Part shown: piece by piece, positions 45,035 through 53,856 of the stretch
How positions within the stretch are numbered: position 1 is the first letter of the stretch
Layout: every line of letters starts with the position of its first letter
Origin: Heliomarina sp018223035
GTDB taxonomy: Bacteria > Pseudomonadota > Alphaproteobacteria > Rhodobacterales > Rhodobacteraceae
Direction: 5' to 3'
DNA length: 64,000 nucleotides
NCBI GenBank assembly: GCA_018223035.1
Contig: JAAEZD010000018.1
Coordinates: 1 to 64,000 of the forward strand
Notes under the pieces: model-generated
The model's input: only the letters and a program-made list of their open reading frames with translations
Database searches by the model: none
Told to the model about the DNA's origin: nothing
Position numbers and translations under genes: made by a program

Positions 45035-46539
45035 GACACTGCCTCGGACAGCGTCAGCACCCCGGTCTGGGACTCCGCGTAAGCCAGGGCATAGGCCAGT
45101 TCGCCTGGTGTCTCGGCATGAAGCTCATAAAGCGGCTGGCCCTTGTCCACCCAATCCCCGATCCGCACCAGAAGGCGGATGCCGGCGCTCTTCTGACGCG
45201 GGGCCCCGGCCAGCTTGGCGATGCGTGCGATGCGTCGGTTGTCGATGGCGGTCAACTGGCCCGCATGAGGGGCGCGTATTTCGATCTGCTGCGCTGCGGT
45301 TCCGGGTTTGCGGAAACCGCCCTGTGCCGCGCAAATTGCCATGAACTTTGCCTCCGCTGCACCACTATCGAGAAGCGCCTGCGCGCGGTCCCGCCCCCGC
45401 CCAGCAACGGCGTGCGGTGCGAGGTCCAGAAGATGTCCGGCCAGATCCAGCGCCCGCGCACGCAGGTCGCCAGGTGCATCCGGCGCGCGCCGCAAAACCG
45501 CGAGCACGTCGTGCGCCTCCAGCGCCGGGCCCATGCCACGTCCCACCGGGGCCACGCCATCGCTGATATGTAGCGCCAGGTTCAGACCCAACGCCTTGCC
45601 CACCGAAGACAGCCGTATCCCGAGTGCCTCCGCCGCTCCGGCAGACCGCACCTTGGCCGTTGGTCCGACCGGCATGTCGATCAGAACATGGGTGGCACCG
45701 GCGGCCGCCTTTTTCGACAGTACGCTCGCTACGAGTTGACCGGTGGAGTCGAAATCGAGGGGGCGTTCGACACGGATAAAATGATCGTCGGCAGGACTGA
45801 GGGCGAGCCCGCCACCCCAGACGAGGCAACCGCCCTCGGCTTCGACCACCCGGCGCAGCGCGGCGGCGTCAAGCGCGACGGGCGCCATCACCTCCATGGT
45901 GTCGGCGGTTCCGGCAGGCGATGTGATCGCACGGCTCGACGTCTTGGGGATCAGATGCCCCGCCGCCGCGACGATCGCGACGACGATGGGTGTCGTCCGG
46001 TTGCCCGGCAATCCGCCGACGCAATGCTTATCGAGGACAGTGTGCTGCCCCCAGTCGAGCGTCTGCCCTGCTTCCTTCATGGCGCGGGTCAGCGCCACGG
46101 TTTCGGCCTCGTTCAGCCTGTCGCCGGCGCAGGCGGTCACGAAGGCGGCAAGGTCGAGATCCGATAACCGGCTGTCGAGCGTGTCGCGCACGATCGTCGC
46201 GAACCCGGCCCGGTCCAGCCTCTCGCCATAGGCTTTCGCCCGGATCATAGACGCCGAAGCGGGCGGTTCAGGGTGCGAGAAAGCGGCTTCGTCTCCAATC
46301 TCAGCGCCAAGCGCGGCCCAGGCGGAAACGGACAATGCCGCCTGGTCCACGGCAAGCCATGCTCCGCGGCGGACGACATTCAGGGTCGCGATGATCCAGC
46401 GGTCCTTCAGGTCGATTCGTATGCGTGTCTGGGCAGCAAACCCCTCGGAACGGCAGACGTGACAGTCTTCATGCATGTAGACGACCGGCTGCCGGTAGGT
46501 GTCGATGCGGGAAGAGACCAGGGCAAGCGTTTCGGTCAT
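45031..46539 (-). CDS. Thymidine/AMP phosphorylase family protein
   Basis: The 502-aa protein has an extra N-terminal domain of about 85 residues and a phosphorylase core with DKHCVGGLPGNRTTPIVVAI and TSSRAITSPAGTADTMEV. Length and the N-terminal domain match archaeal-type AMP phosphorylase rather than DeoA (about 440 aa). The reaction would be NMP plus phosphate to ribose 1,5-bisphosphate plus base. Substrate choice cannot be settled from sequence. Confidence 0.82.
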   Translation of the reverse strand: MTETLALVSSRIDTYRQPVVYMHEDCHVCRSEGFAAQTRIRIDLKDRWIIATLNVVRRGAWLAVDQAALSVSAWAALGAEIGDEAAFSHPEPPASASMIRAKAYGERLDRAGFATIVRDTLDSRLSDLDLAAFVTACAGDRLNEAETVALTRAMKEAGQTLDWGQHTVLDKHCVGGLPGNRTTPIVVAIVAAAGHLIPKTSSRAITSPAGTADTMEVMAPVALDAAALRRVVEAEGGCLVWGGGLALSPADDHFIRVERPLDFDSTGQLVASVLSKKAAAGATHVLIDMPVGPTAKVRSAGAAEALGIRLSSVGKALGLNLALHISDGVAPVGRGMGPALEAHDVLAVLRRAPDAPGDLRARALDLAGHLLDLAPHAVAGRGRDRAQALLDSGAAEAKFMAICAAQGGFRKPGTAAQQIEIRAPHAGQLTAIDNRRIARIAKLAGAPRQKSAGIRLLVRIGDWVDKGQPLYELHAETPGELAYALAYAESQTGVLTLSEAVS

Positions 46540-47918
46540 CGCGGCCTGTCCAGGTAGACGGATTCGAGATGTTCGGGCACGCGCACGGATCGCCCTAGCT
46601 CGTGTTCGACGCGGAATCGCAGGGTGTCGGCGGTGACAGGTTCCCCATGGGTGAGATAGGTCATCTCGGGGGCGGGACCGGCGGACATCCAGCGCAGGAT
46701 CTCATCGGCATCGGCATGTCCGGAAAAGGACTGGAGCTGAACCACTTCGGCCTCGATCGGGAACTCCCGTCCGAACATGCGCAATGTCCGCGCGCCCCCG
46801 GCCAGCGCCGCGCCACGCGTGCCGCCGGCCTGGAAACCGGAGAGCAAGATCGCGTTCCGCCGATCGCCGCCGAAGCTGGCCAGATGGTGCAGGATACGCC
46901 CGCCGGTCAGCATTCCGCTGGCGGAGACGATGATCATCGGGCCCTGGCGCGTGTTCAGCTCCTTGGATTGCTCGACCGTGTTTACCCTCTTGGCGATCTC
47001 GAACATCGCAATGCAGTCTTCGCGGCTGACGTGGTGCTCGGCGTGATGACGGTGATAGATCTCGGTCGCATTCACCGCCATCGGGCTGTTGAGGAACACC
47101 GGGACATAGGGAATATCGCCGCGCTCCATCAATCGCGCAATGTGCAGCATCAGCCCCTGCGCCCGTCCGACGGCAAAGGACGGGATCAGCACCGTGCCGC
47201 CGCGGGCAAAGGTGCGTTTGAGGATCGGGGCCAGTTCGGCTTCTGGGTCCACGTCGGGATGGGACCGGTTGCCATAGGTGGACTCGCAGACCAGAACATC
47301 TGCTCCGCCGAATGGCTGGGGCGGTCGCATCAGCGGATCGGGATCATGGCCCAGATCGCCGCTGAAATGGACAACCCTGCCGCCGACCTCAAGCCGGATC
47401 TGCGCCGCCCCGAGCAGATGCCCCGCCGGAATGAAACGGGCCGCGATGCCGTCGCCTAAATCTATTCGCCGGTCGAACGGTTGAAGATCAAAGCGGTCCA
47501 GCGCGGCCTTTGCATCCTTGAGCGTATAGAGCGGTTTTGGCTTCTTGTGTTTGGAATATCCCCTCCGCGCGGCAAAGCGCGCCTCTTCTTCCTGGATATG
47601 GCCGCTGTCGGGCAGAATAAGCCCGCACAGATCTGCCGTTGCTTCTGTGCAAAGAACCCGCCCGCGAAACCCCGCCCGGATCAGTGTCGGCAGATATCCC
47701 GAATGGTCCAGATGAGCATGGGTGAGCAGCACAGTGTCGATGGTGTTGACACGCACAGGGAAAGGTTTGCGATTGCGCGCCCGCAACTGCTTGAAGCCCT
47801 GGAACAGCCCGCAATCGACCAGAATGCGCCGCCCCAGGGCCTCGACCAGATAGCGCGATCCCGTCACCGTCCCGGCGGCGCCAAGAAAGCGCAGTTTCGG
47901 ACGTGCGGTCGGGATCAT
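46536..47918 (-). CDS. Beta-CASP metallo-beta-lactamase RNA nuclease-like protein
   Basis: The 460-aa protein has the MBL core (LLTHAHLDHSGYLP, FSGDLGHDPDP), the beta-CASP part (ESTYGNRSHP, SGMLTGGRILHHL) and a C-terminal SFSGHADADEI motif. Such enzymes are RNA endo- or exonucleases. I chose the ATG at 47918 (AAGGGGA upstream). It overlaps both neighbours by ATGA, which indicates an operon with the phosphorylase. Confidence 0.85.
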   Translation of the reverse strand: MIPTARPKLRFLGAAGTVTGSRYLVEALGRRILVDCGLFQGFKQLRARNRKPFPVRVNTIDTVLLTHAHLDHSGYLPTLIRAGFRGRVLCTEATADLCGLILPDSGHIQEEEARFAARRGYSKHKKPKPLYTLKDAKAALDRFDLQPFDRRIDLGDGIAARFIPAGHLLGAAQIRLEVGGRVVHFSGDLGHDPDPLMRPPQPFGGADVLVCESTYGNRSHPDVDPEAELAPILKRTFARGGTVLIPSFAVGRAQGLMLHIARLMERGDIPYVPVFLNSPMAVNATEIYHRHHAEHHVSREDCIAMFEIAKRVNTVEQSKELNTRQGPMIIVSASGMLTGGRILHHLASFGGDRRNAILLSGFQAGGTRGAALAGGARTLRMFGREFPIEAEVVQLQSFSGHADADEILRWMSAGPAPEMTYLTHGEPVTADTLRFRVEHELGRSVRVPEHLESVYLDRPR

Positions 47919-48280
47919 GTCGCTGTTCCCCTTGCCGCGATGGCGTTGTAAAGGCCGCCGAAGATCAGCGCGGCGTACCAACCGTAGAGAAAGCTCTCGA
48001 CCAGCCCGATGATGAAGCCCACCGGGGTCAGCCAGACGAAACCGGGCAGCAGACCGGACCAGGTTTCATACATTGCATAGGCGGGAAAGATCAGATCGAA
48101 TGCGATGCACACAAAGTAGGTCAGCGCCAGGAACAGGCTCAGCGCCCAACCAAGCGGCACAACCGGCAGACGCACGCGCCCTGCCCCGGCAGGCCCGCCC
48201 ATGACGCAGGCCCCGCACGTCATGCGCAGGGCCAGGAAAAGGATCACCGCGACTGCGGTGAAATAGAAAATGGGCATCAT
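47915..48280 (-). CDS. DUF5676-like membrane protein
   Basis: The 121-aa protein has three or four helices and the pattern LFLALTYFVCIAFDLIFP, then LLPGFVWLTPVGFIIGLVES and FLYGWYAALIFGGLYN, which I recall as DUF5676. Two Cys (CGACV) lie near the first helix. It is coupled to the MBL gene. Function unknown. Confidence 0.6.
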   Translation of the reverse strand: MMPIFYFTAVAVILFLALRMTCGACVMGGPAGAGRVRLPVVPLGWALSLFLALTYFVCIAFDLIFPAYAMYETWSGLLPGFVWLTPVGFIIGLVESFLYGWYAALIFGGLYNAIAARGTAT

Positions 48281-48400
48281 GGCTTTCTCCCTTCTTGTCG
48301 TGGATTCGGACGGAGCGCGAACACATCCGCTGGACGGCGCCGGTTCAGGATGGGCGCACCAAGCGCCAGACGCCCATCCTGCGGTGGCTTTGCCTCGGCC

Positions 48401-48562
48401 CTAGCCGCAGCAGCAGCCGGATTTGGCCGGTTTTGCCTTTGCGGGTTCCGCGACCTGCGGTTCGACATTTGCTTTCGGCTGCGCATCGGTCTTGCCACCG
48501 CAACATCCGCCCTGTTTTTGCTGTGCTGTGTCTTGCGTCTGAGAAGTTGATCGGTCGTCCAT
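48401..48562 (-). CDS. Cys-rich 53-aa peptide
   Basis: A 53-aa frame starts at the ATG at 48562 with AAGGAGG seven bases upstream. It has CCGG at residues 20-23 and ends SGCCCG; the middle is Ala/Lys/Pro-rich. Five Cys in two clusters suggest metal or thiol binding. An ECF-type promoter (48595-48620) lies about 30 bases upstream. It is the first gene of the minus-strand run leading to the copper ATPase. Confidence 0.65.
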   Translation of the reverse strand: MDDRSTSQTQDTAQQKQGGCCGGKTDAQPKANVEPQVAEPAKAKPAKSGCCCG

Positions 48563-48594
48563 CTGGACCTCCTTTTTTTTTGGTTTCGTTCTAT

Positions 48595-48620
48595 AGACGC
48601 GCCCCGACCGGAAGCATTAC
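48595..48620 (-). promoter_or_regulatory. ECF-type promoter of Cys-rich peptide
   Basis: Minus-strand GTAATG (48620-48615), N15, then CGTCT (48599-48595). It is one of five sites with the same two boxes and identical spacing. Confidence 0.6.
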
Positions 48621-48747
48621 AGAAATTGGCAACCTGTCGGTCTTCGTTAGTACAGGAGCAAGTGTATCGCTCTGCCGTAGGAAGGCGTCGATATTGCAGA
48701 CAGAGTTACTGCATCCCGGCAGGCTGTCGGCTGACCGGTGCTATAGG

Positions 48748-49215
48748 TTACAGCAGCCGCCGCGCGGCCCATCCGATCACCTCGAAACCTCGCGCGCGCC
48801 AGCTGCGGGAATGCCAAGCCCGAAGAGGGACTTCGCGGGCATCCGAAAGATCTTGCAGATATTGCGCCTGCAACTGCCCTGCCAGGACGCGGTCATGTGC
48901 GACCAGAACCAGCTCCTGATTGACGAACAGGCTTCGGTAGTCGAGGTTAGCTGACCCGATGATCGACCAGCCTGTATCGACGACCGACGTCTTGGCATGC
49001 AATGGACGGGGCAGATACTCGTAGACCCTCACGCCCGCCGAGAGAAGCTGCGCATATGCCGCCCGCGTCGCCCAGCCAGCGACCATAGGATCGCTCGTGC
49101 GAGGCACCAGCAGACGGACGTCCACGCGGCGACGCGCGGCATCCTGAAGCGCCCGGTCGACCACGGTGCCCGGACCGAAATAGGGCGACGTCAGATAAAC
49201 GCAGGTCTGTGCCAT
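48748..49215 (-). pseudogene. cls: Cardiolipin synthase-type PLD protein, C-terminal remnant
   Basis: The 155 residues from the ATG at 49215 match the second phospholipase D domain of cardiolipin synthases: YLTSPYFGPGT, HAKTSVVD (HxKx4D) and GSANLDYRS. The frame stays open upstream to about 49420, into the CBS gene, without a usual start, and the first PLD domain is missing. Active cls needs both domains, so this is probably a relic left by deletion. Confidence 0.7.
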
Positions 49216-49373
49216 CCCGATCAGTCCCGCGTGCAGACAGGCAAGCCTCTTTTGACACTTGCGCGAATAGCTCGGTACCAGCAGTCCTTCGATTGCGTCG
49301 GCCTCTTCGGGAATGGCGTTTGATGGAAGCGGGCGGGCGTCCTGCCAGGCCGGGTTTATCTGCGCAATGTGAG

Positions 49374-50069
49374 TCAGATCCCGTAAGCCCAGACCGGCAG
49401 TCGTCCCATATGGACCTCAACCATCCTGACACCGGGCACGTTTTCGACGGCAACCCGGATCGCATTCTCCTCGAAATCGCTGTCGGCGACACCCCAGACG
49501 GCGACATTCCCCTTGTCCACCGTGTAGTTGATGAGGTTGACCGCTGCACCGGGCACTTCTTTCAGAGCCTCTTCAATCTTCGCACGCAGCACGCGGTCGT
49601 CCTCCGACGGCTCCGGCAGCGCCCCATCCTGAAGCGCCGACAAGGCGTGGAGCAGGTTCGCACGGCTGACGATGCCGACCACTTTGTCGGATCTCACCAC
49701 CGGCACGCGCTTGATCCGGTGCTTTTCCAGAAGACGCGCGATTTCCGCGACATTCGTATCCTCTTCTACCGAAACTACATCCCTTGTCATCACGTCTTCG
49801 ACCCGGTGGCTTTTGAGCTTCACGAAATCCTGTGCGGATTCGCTTGCCCCGCCAAGCACCTCGAGCCACCATGACCGGCGTGGTCCGTCTGTTTCGCGGA
49901 CACGCCGCATGAGGTCGCCTTCGCTGACAAGTCCCTTGAGGTCGCCCTCGGCGTCAACGACGGGCAGCGCGCTGATATTGTGGTCGAGCATCAAGCGTAC
50001 CGCGTCCTCGATTTGTCCCTCCAGCGGGACCGAGATCACCGATGTTGTCATGATATCCTTGGCGAGCAT
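49374..50069 (-). CDS. CBS-domain pair with C-terminal BON domain
   Basis: The 231-aa soluble protein has two CBS domains (residues 5-60 and 95-150: DIMTTSVISVPLEGQ, DVMTRDVVSVEED) and a C-terminal BON domain (EEALKEVPGAAVNLINYTV). CBS pairs bind adenosine nucleotides and report energy state; BON binds membranes. AAGGAGA precedes the ATG. It follows the Rieske gene, and the adenylate link fits the nearby AMP phosphorylase (inference). Confidence 0.82.
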   Translation of the reverse strand: MLAKDIMTTSVISVPLEGQIEDAVRLMLDHNISALPVVDAEGDLKGLVSEGDLMRRVRETDGPRRSWWLEVLGGASESAQDFVKLKSHRVEDVMTRDVVSVEEDTNVAEIARLLEKHRIKRVPVVRSDKVVGIVSRANLLHALSALQDGALPEPSEDDRVLRAKIEEALKEVPGAAVNLINYTVDKGNVAVWGVADSDFEENAIRVAVENVPGVRMVEVHMGRLPVWAYGI

Positions 50070-50108
50070 GTCATAGTCTCCTTCTTGAGTTTTGGCTTGT
50101 TCAGCACG

Positions 50109-50711
50109 TCAGGTGCCGATAACGAGTTGCAGGTCGTCGCCCAAATCGTAAGGTGGGATGTCGAGGTTGCGTGGGGCCGGTCCCTTCCGGATCCGGCCCG
50201 AGGTGTCGTAATGCGATCCGTGGCACGGGCAGAACCAACCGCCGAATTCGCCGACCGCCGACCCATCCTGGCCCAAGGGGATACAGCCGAGATGGGTACA
50301 GACACCGATAACGACCAGCCATTCGCCATCCTCGCCCGCCGCGCGGTTCTCATCCAGCGCTGGCTCCTCGCCACTTGTGTTCGGATTCTCGCCCGCTTCG
50401 TCAACAGGATCGGGAAGCTGGTCGAGATCGACGGCCCGTGCAGCCTGGATCGCTGCCTCAGACCTGCGCCAGACAAAGACCGGGTGGCCCTGCCACTTCA
50501 CGGTAATACGTTGGCCCGGTTCGACGCCGGAAAGATCAACCCTGACCGTGCCGGACGCGGTCACGTCGGCCGAGGGGTTCATCGAATTGATCAACGGCCA
50601 GACCGCCGCGCCTGCGGCAATCGCGCCGGTTGAGGCCGTTGCATAATAAAGGAAATCGCGGCGCTCTGTTGCGGGCAATTGATTGGTTTCGTCAATGGTC
50701 TGGCGCATCAT
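50109..50711 (-). CDS. petA: Rieske iron-sulfur protein (bc1 type), orphan
   Basis: The 200-aa protein has a twin-Arg membrane anchor (RRDFLYYATASTGAIA) and Rieske motifs CTHLGC and CPCHGSHYD. It matches the ubiquinol-cytochrome c reductase Rieske subunit, but no cytochrome b or c1 gene is near. It could replace or compete with the chromosomal subunit. It follows fabI with overlapping stop and start. Confidence 0.85.
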   Translation of the reverse strand: MMRQTIDETNQLPATERRDFLYYATASTGAIAAGAAVWPLINSMNPSADVTASGTVRVDLSGVEPGQRITVKWQGHPVFVWRRSEAAIQAARAVDLDQLPDPVDEAGENPNTSGEEPALDENRAAGEDGEWLVVIGVCTHLGCIPLGQDGSAVGEFGGWFCPCHGSHYDTSGRIRKGPAPRNLDIPPYDLGDDLQLVIGT

Positions 50712-51550
50712 GATTCCTCCGATTTGACGTTCATTTTGGCTGCGGCGACAGGGCTTTCGACGTGAACACCCGCATCGACATGCAGCACCTCGCCCGTGAT
50801 GCCGCCGGTATAGTCGCTGGCGAACAGCAGGGCGGCGCGGCCCACCTCGTCGGCCGTGACGTTGCGCCGCAATGGGGCAACTCGCGCGGTCGCGTCCAGA
50901 AGACCCGCAAAGCCGGTCAACCCGGACGCCGCGCGGGTCATCACGGGTCCCGCCGAAATGGCGTTGACGCGGATGTTCGACGGCCCGAGTTCGTGAGCCA
51001 GATAGCGCACGGTGGCCTCAAGCGCCGCCTTGACCGGCCCCATCACGTTGTAATTCTCCACCACACGTTCGCCACCCAGATAGCTCAGAGTGATCAGGCT
51101 GCCGCCGCTTTTCATCAGGGGCTCGGCAAGATGCGCCATGCGGATCAGCGAATGGACGGACACATGCATCGCTTGGGAAAACCCTGCAGCCGAACAGTCA
51201 GTCAGGCGGCCATGAAGGTCGCCGGGCGGCACGCTGCCCACGGCATGAAGGATGAAATCCAATTTTCCCCAGCGGTCCGTGATGGCGTCGAAGACAGCGT
51301 CGAGTTCGTGCGGCGCATTCACGTCACAGGGCAGCAGGATCGGCGCTTCGAGACGTGCAGCTAATGGCACCACATGAGGTTTGGTGCGCTCATCGACATA
51401 GGTGATGGCGAGCTCGGCACCCGCTTGACGGAAATGCAGGGCAGCAGGCCACGCCAGACTGCGATCATTGGCGATGCCGACAACCAGACCCTTCCGGCCG
51501 GACAGATCAAGCAGTTCCGCAGGATCGCAGCATGCGTCGAATTCAGGCAT
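50708..51550 (-). CDS. fabI: Enoyl-ACP reductase (FabI)
   Basis: The 280-aa SDR has the FabI cofactor loop GLVVGIANDRSLAW and active site YNVMGPVK (Tyr-x6-Lys) and SYLGGERVVENYN. It reduces enoyl-ACP in fatty-acid synthesis. The ATG at 51550 overlaps the end of the 59-aa gene, with GGAGG right at the start. A second copy on an accessory element suggests altered membrane lipids under stress. Confidence 0.83.
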   Translation of the reverse strand: MPEFDACCDPAELLDLSGRKGLVVGIANDRSLAWPAALHFRQAGAELAITYVDERTKPHVVPLAARLEAPILLPCDVNAPHELDAVFDAITDRWGKLDFILHAVGSVPPGDLHGRLTDCSAAGFSQAMHVSVHSLIRMAHLAEPLMKSGGSLITLSYLGGERVVENYNVMGPVKAALEATVRYLAHELGPSNIRVNAISAGPVMTRAASGLTGFAGLLDATARVAPLRRNVTADEVGRAALLFASDYTGGITGEVLHVDAGVHVESPVAAAKMNVKSEES

Positions 51551-51722
51551 CCTCCGACACTGCCTCGGTATCGGCGGAAGCTTCGGACTTCTTGTCGTGC
51601 GCACCATGACGCTTGGCCGACTTGCCATGTTTGTGTCCGCCATGTCCGTGCCCGAAAAGGTGCATTGCGGCCATTCCGCCGAAGACGAGAACCAAAACCC
51701 AGTTTTCAAAAAGCCATTCCAT
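51543..51722 (-). CDS. His-rich 59-aa membrane peptide
   Basis: A 59-aa frame starts at the ATG at 51722, seven bases after the DUF3141 stop. It has one helix (residues 6-20) and a His-Gly-Lys tail (HLFGHGHGGHKHGKSAKRHG). It resembles short DUF2933-like peptides such as the one at 41451. It is coupled to fabI by an 8-base overlap. Confidence 0.65.
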   Translation of the reverse strand: MEWLFENWVLVLVFGGMAAMHLFGHGHGGHKHGKSAKRHGAHDKKSEASADTEAVSEDA

Positions 51723-51728
51723 AATTGT

Positions 51729-53498
51729 TCATTCCTTTTTTTGATGAGGCCGACGGTTTTCCGCCTGTGTGGTTGCTGCGGCGAACGGGAAATTGCCGAA
51801 CATCGCGCCAAAGACATGGGTGATCCAGGCATCGCGTCCCTTGCGCCATGCGCCTATACCCTCGCCGGTGCGCGCCGACAGCGCACGCTCGGCCACGATC
51901 GCGGGGTGGTCGTCCGGCAATGGTGAGCGCGTCTCGCGCAGCGTTTCGGCGGTGGACTTGATCAGGGCCATCCACGGGTTCACCTGTTCGGAGAACATCG
52001 TTCTGGTCCAGCGCATGGGGTGCAGCGCACGGAGCGCCTCAGCGCTGGCCGGGGTCGTCGCGGCGCGGATCCAAGGACTGACGAAAGTCGAATAGACCGC
52101 CTCGTTGATCCGCGATATCTGCGCCACTTGTTTCAAGGCCGCATCGTCCGATGCAATGCCCAGATCATCGACCTCGCGCGGTTCGAATCGCACCTCAAAA
52201 TCGCCGGTCTCGCAGTCCGGGTCACCCGACGGGTTGTCGATCACCATCTCGTAGAGACCCGGGGAAAGGGCCTCGACATCGTCCAGGCTTTCCAGAATCG
52301 CACGATGCTGGAGCCGCGCGACGGAGCCGGAGACGAAGATGCCCAGATGCCCGACACGCGGATGCGTCATATAGACGATGCGCTGCCCGGCTGCCTTGAG
52401 CGCATCGGTATCGGGATAAAGCTTGCCAATCCACCCCATTGCCTGTTCGGGCGGCGTGATGTTGTCACCGTCCGAGGCGAAGATGATCAGCGGATTGCTG
52501 ATGCGCTTAAGATCGACGGTGCAATGCGCATCCAGCTGCATCTCGCCCTGTTCCAGCCGGTTGCCGATGAACAGGTTCTGCGTGATGCCGAGGATTTCCT
52601 CGCGGCTGAGCGTGTAGTAGCCATTCCACCAGCGTTCGAACTCAAGGAACCGCTCGCGTTCGGTGTCGGCATGGGCAAAGAGGTTCGCGTATTTGTCCCA
52701 GATCGCCTTTTCGGGTTGCAAGGTCTCAAAATTCTGTGCCAGCCAGGCACCGTCGAACCGCCCGTCCCCCAGATCGGAGATCATATGGGCGGCCCATGCC
52801 CCGCCCGACAGTGCGCCCATCATCCGCATCGGGCTGCTTGCCGCCTCGCCCGACCAGTAGCTGAGCGGCGAGCCGTTCAGTACAATCGGACCGGTCAGAC
52901 CGTCGCAATCCGCCGCCAGCAGCGTGGCCGCCCAACCGGCCTGGCAATTGCCGTAGAGCACGGGGCCTGTGTCCGGGTGACGGCGAGCGACCTCGGAGAC
53001 GAAGTCGCGCAAGGCATAATGCACATCCGACAGCGTCTGACCTGGCATGGGCTCGGGGTAGAAGATCACGAAATAGACCGGATGGCCCTCGTGCATCGCC
53101 ATGCCGACCTCGCTGTCGCGCTTGAAGCCGCCGATACCGGGCCCGTGCCCGGCGCGCGGATCAATGACGATCACGGGCGGCTTGGCCTCGTCCACGCAAT
53201 CGTCCCAGCAATCGTCGCCGACCCGCGTGATCCTGAGCAGCGCGTAGTTGGCCGACCGCTCAAAGGTGCGTGCGTCCAGCAGCAGTTCGTAATCGAAATC
53301 CAGAAGCGGCGGCATGCCCTGCCGCTCATGCGCGATCATATTGTCGGCGCGTTCACGCAGCGTGTCGAGAAGCAGCACCCAGCGTTCAAAGGCGTCTTGG
53401 ACGTAAGGCACGTTACTAGCGGTCGTTGCGTTACCGGAAACGGGTGCAAGAAATTGTTCCGGGGTCACTGTCGCAAGGCGCAGGCTCTTATTCATCAT
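51729..53498 (-). CDS. DUF3141 family alpha/beta-hydrolase-like protein
   Basis: The 589-aa protein is a DUF3141 member with a PhaC-like hydrolase core. The nucleophile elbow reads GNCQAG with Cys in place of the usual Ser. A likely Asp and His are in ASDGDNITPP and HPRVGHLGIF. It may act on polyhydroxyalkanoate or acyl thioesters, but this is not shown. GAGGAAG precedes the ATG at 53498, which overlaps the preceding stop. Confidence 0.75.
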   Translation of the reverse strand: MMNKSLRLATVTPEQFLAPVSGNATTASNVPYVQDAFERWVLLLDTLRERADNMIAHERQGMPPLLDFDYELLLDARTFERSANYALLRITRVGDDCWDDCVDEAKPPVIVIDPRAGHGPGIGGFKRDSEVGMAMHEGHPVYFVIFYPEPMPGQTLSDVHYALRDFVSEVARRHPDTGPVLYGNCQAGWAATLLAADCDGLTGPIVLNGSPLSYWSGEAASSPMRMMGALSGGAWAAHMISDLGDGRFDGAWLAQNFETLQPEKAIWDKYANLFAHADTERERFLEFERWWNGYYTLSREEILGITQNLFIGNRLEQGEMQLDAHCTVDLKRISNPLIIFASDGDNITPPEQAMGWIGKLYPDTDALKAAGQRIVYMTHPRVGHLGIFVSGSVARLQHRAILESLDDVEALSPGLYEMVIDNPSGDPDCETGDFEVRFEPREVDDLGIASDDAALKQVAQISRINEAVYSTFVSPWIRAATTPASAEALRALHPMRWTRTMFSEQVNPWMALIKSTAETLRETRSPLPDDHPAIVAERALSARTGEGIGAWRKGRDAWITHVFGAMFGNFPFAAATTQAENRRPHQKKE

Positions 53499-53820
53499 CA
53501 GCTTCCTCTTGATTGGTAGTGTCTATGGAGGGTCGTCCAGCGAGCATCACACGCACGAAATCCTTCGCCACATCCTCGCGCAGACCGGAAAGGAGATAGG
53601 TCGCATCGCGAGACGCAATACCCAGCGCGCGTGCCGCAAGCGTCGGGGGTTGTTTCATCACTTCCACACGGTTGAACAACGCGCGTGCCATCGGGGCATC
53701 TGCGTACGCGGAAGTCTCGGCACATGCGCAGGTCATCCGGGATAAAAAGACGCGAAGATCGTCATCGGATGATGGTTGACGGGGTACTCCCGAGTTCCAA
53801 TCCGACGTGATACGTGGCAT
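53488..53820 (-). CDS. Hypothetical protein (110 aa)
   Basis: The 110-aa protein starts at the ATG at 53820 (AGGAGA upstream). It is soluble with a C-A-C-A pair (RMTCACAET) and an acidic tail. No family was recognised. It is the first gene of the DUF3141-FabI-Rieske operon, about 45 bases below an ECF-type promoter. Confidence 0.55.
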   Translation of the reverse strand: MPRITSDWNSGVPRQPSSDDDLRVFLSRMTCACAETSAYADAPMARALFNRVEVMKQPPTLAARALGIASRDATYLLSGLREDVAKDFVRVMLAGRPSIDTTNQEEADDE

Positions 53821-53856
53821 GTTCAATTTCTCCTGCGGTTGTGCCTTCGGGCACAC

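Noticed and set aside
48720..48747. Second GTAACC box near the Cys-rich peptide
   Set aside because: Spacing is longer and the second box reads CGACA.
50670..50700. Possible FNR box in the Rieske gene
   Set aside because: TTGAT and GTCAA are seven bases apart rather than four, and it is inside coding sequence.
52020..53519. 499-aa plus-strand open frame
   Set aside because: It is a shadow of the DUF3141 gene on the other strand; no motif or ribosome site was seen.
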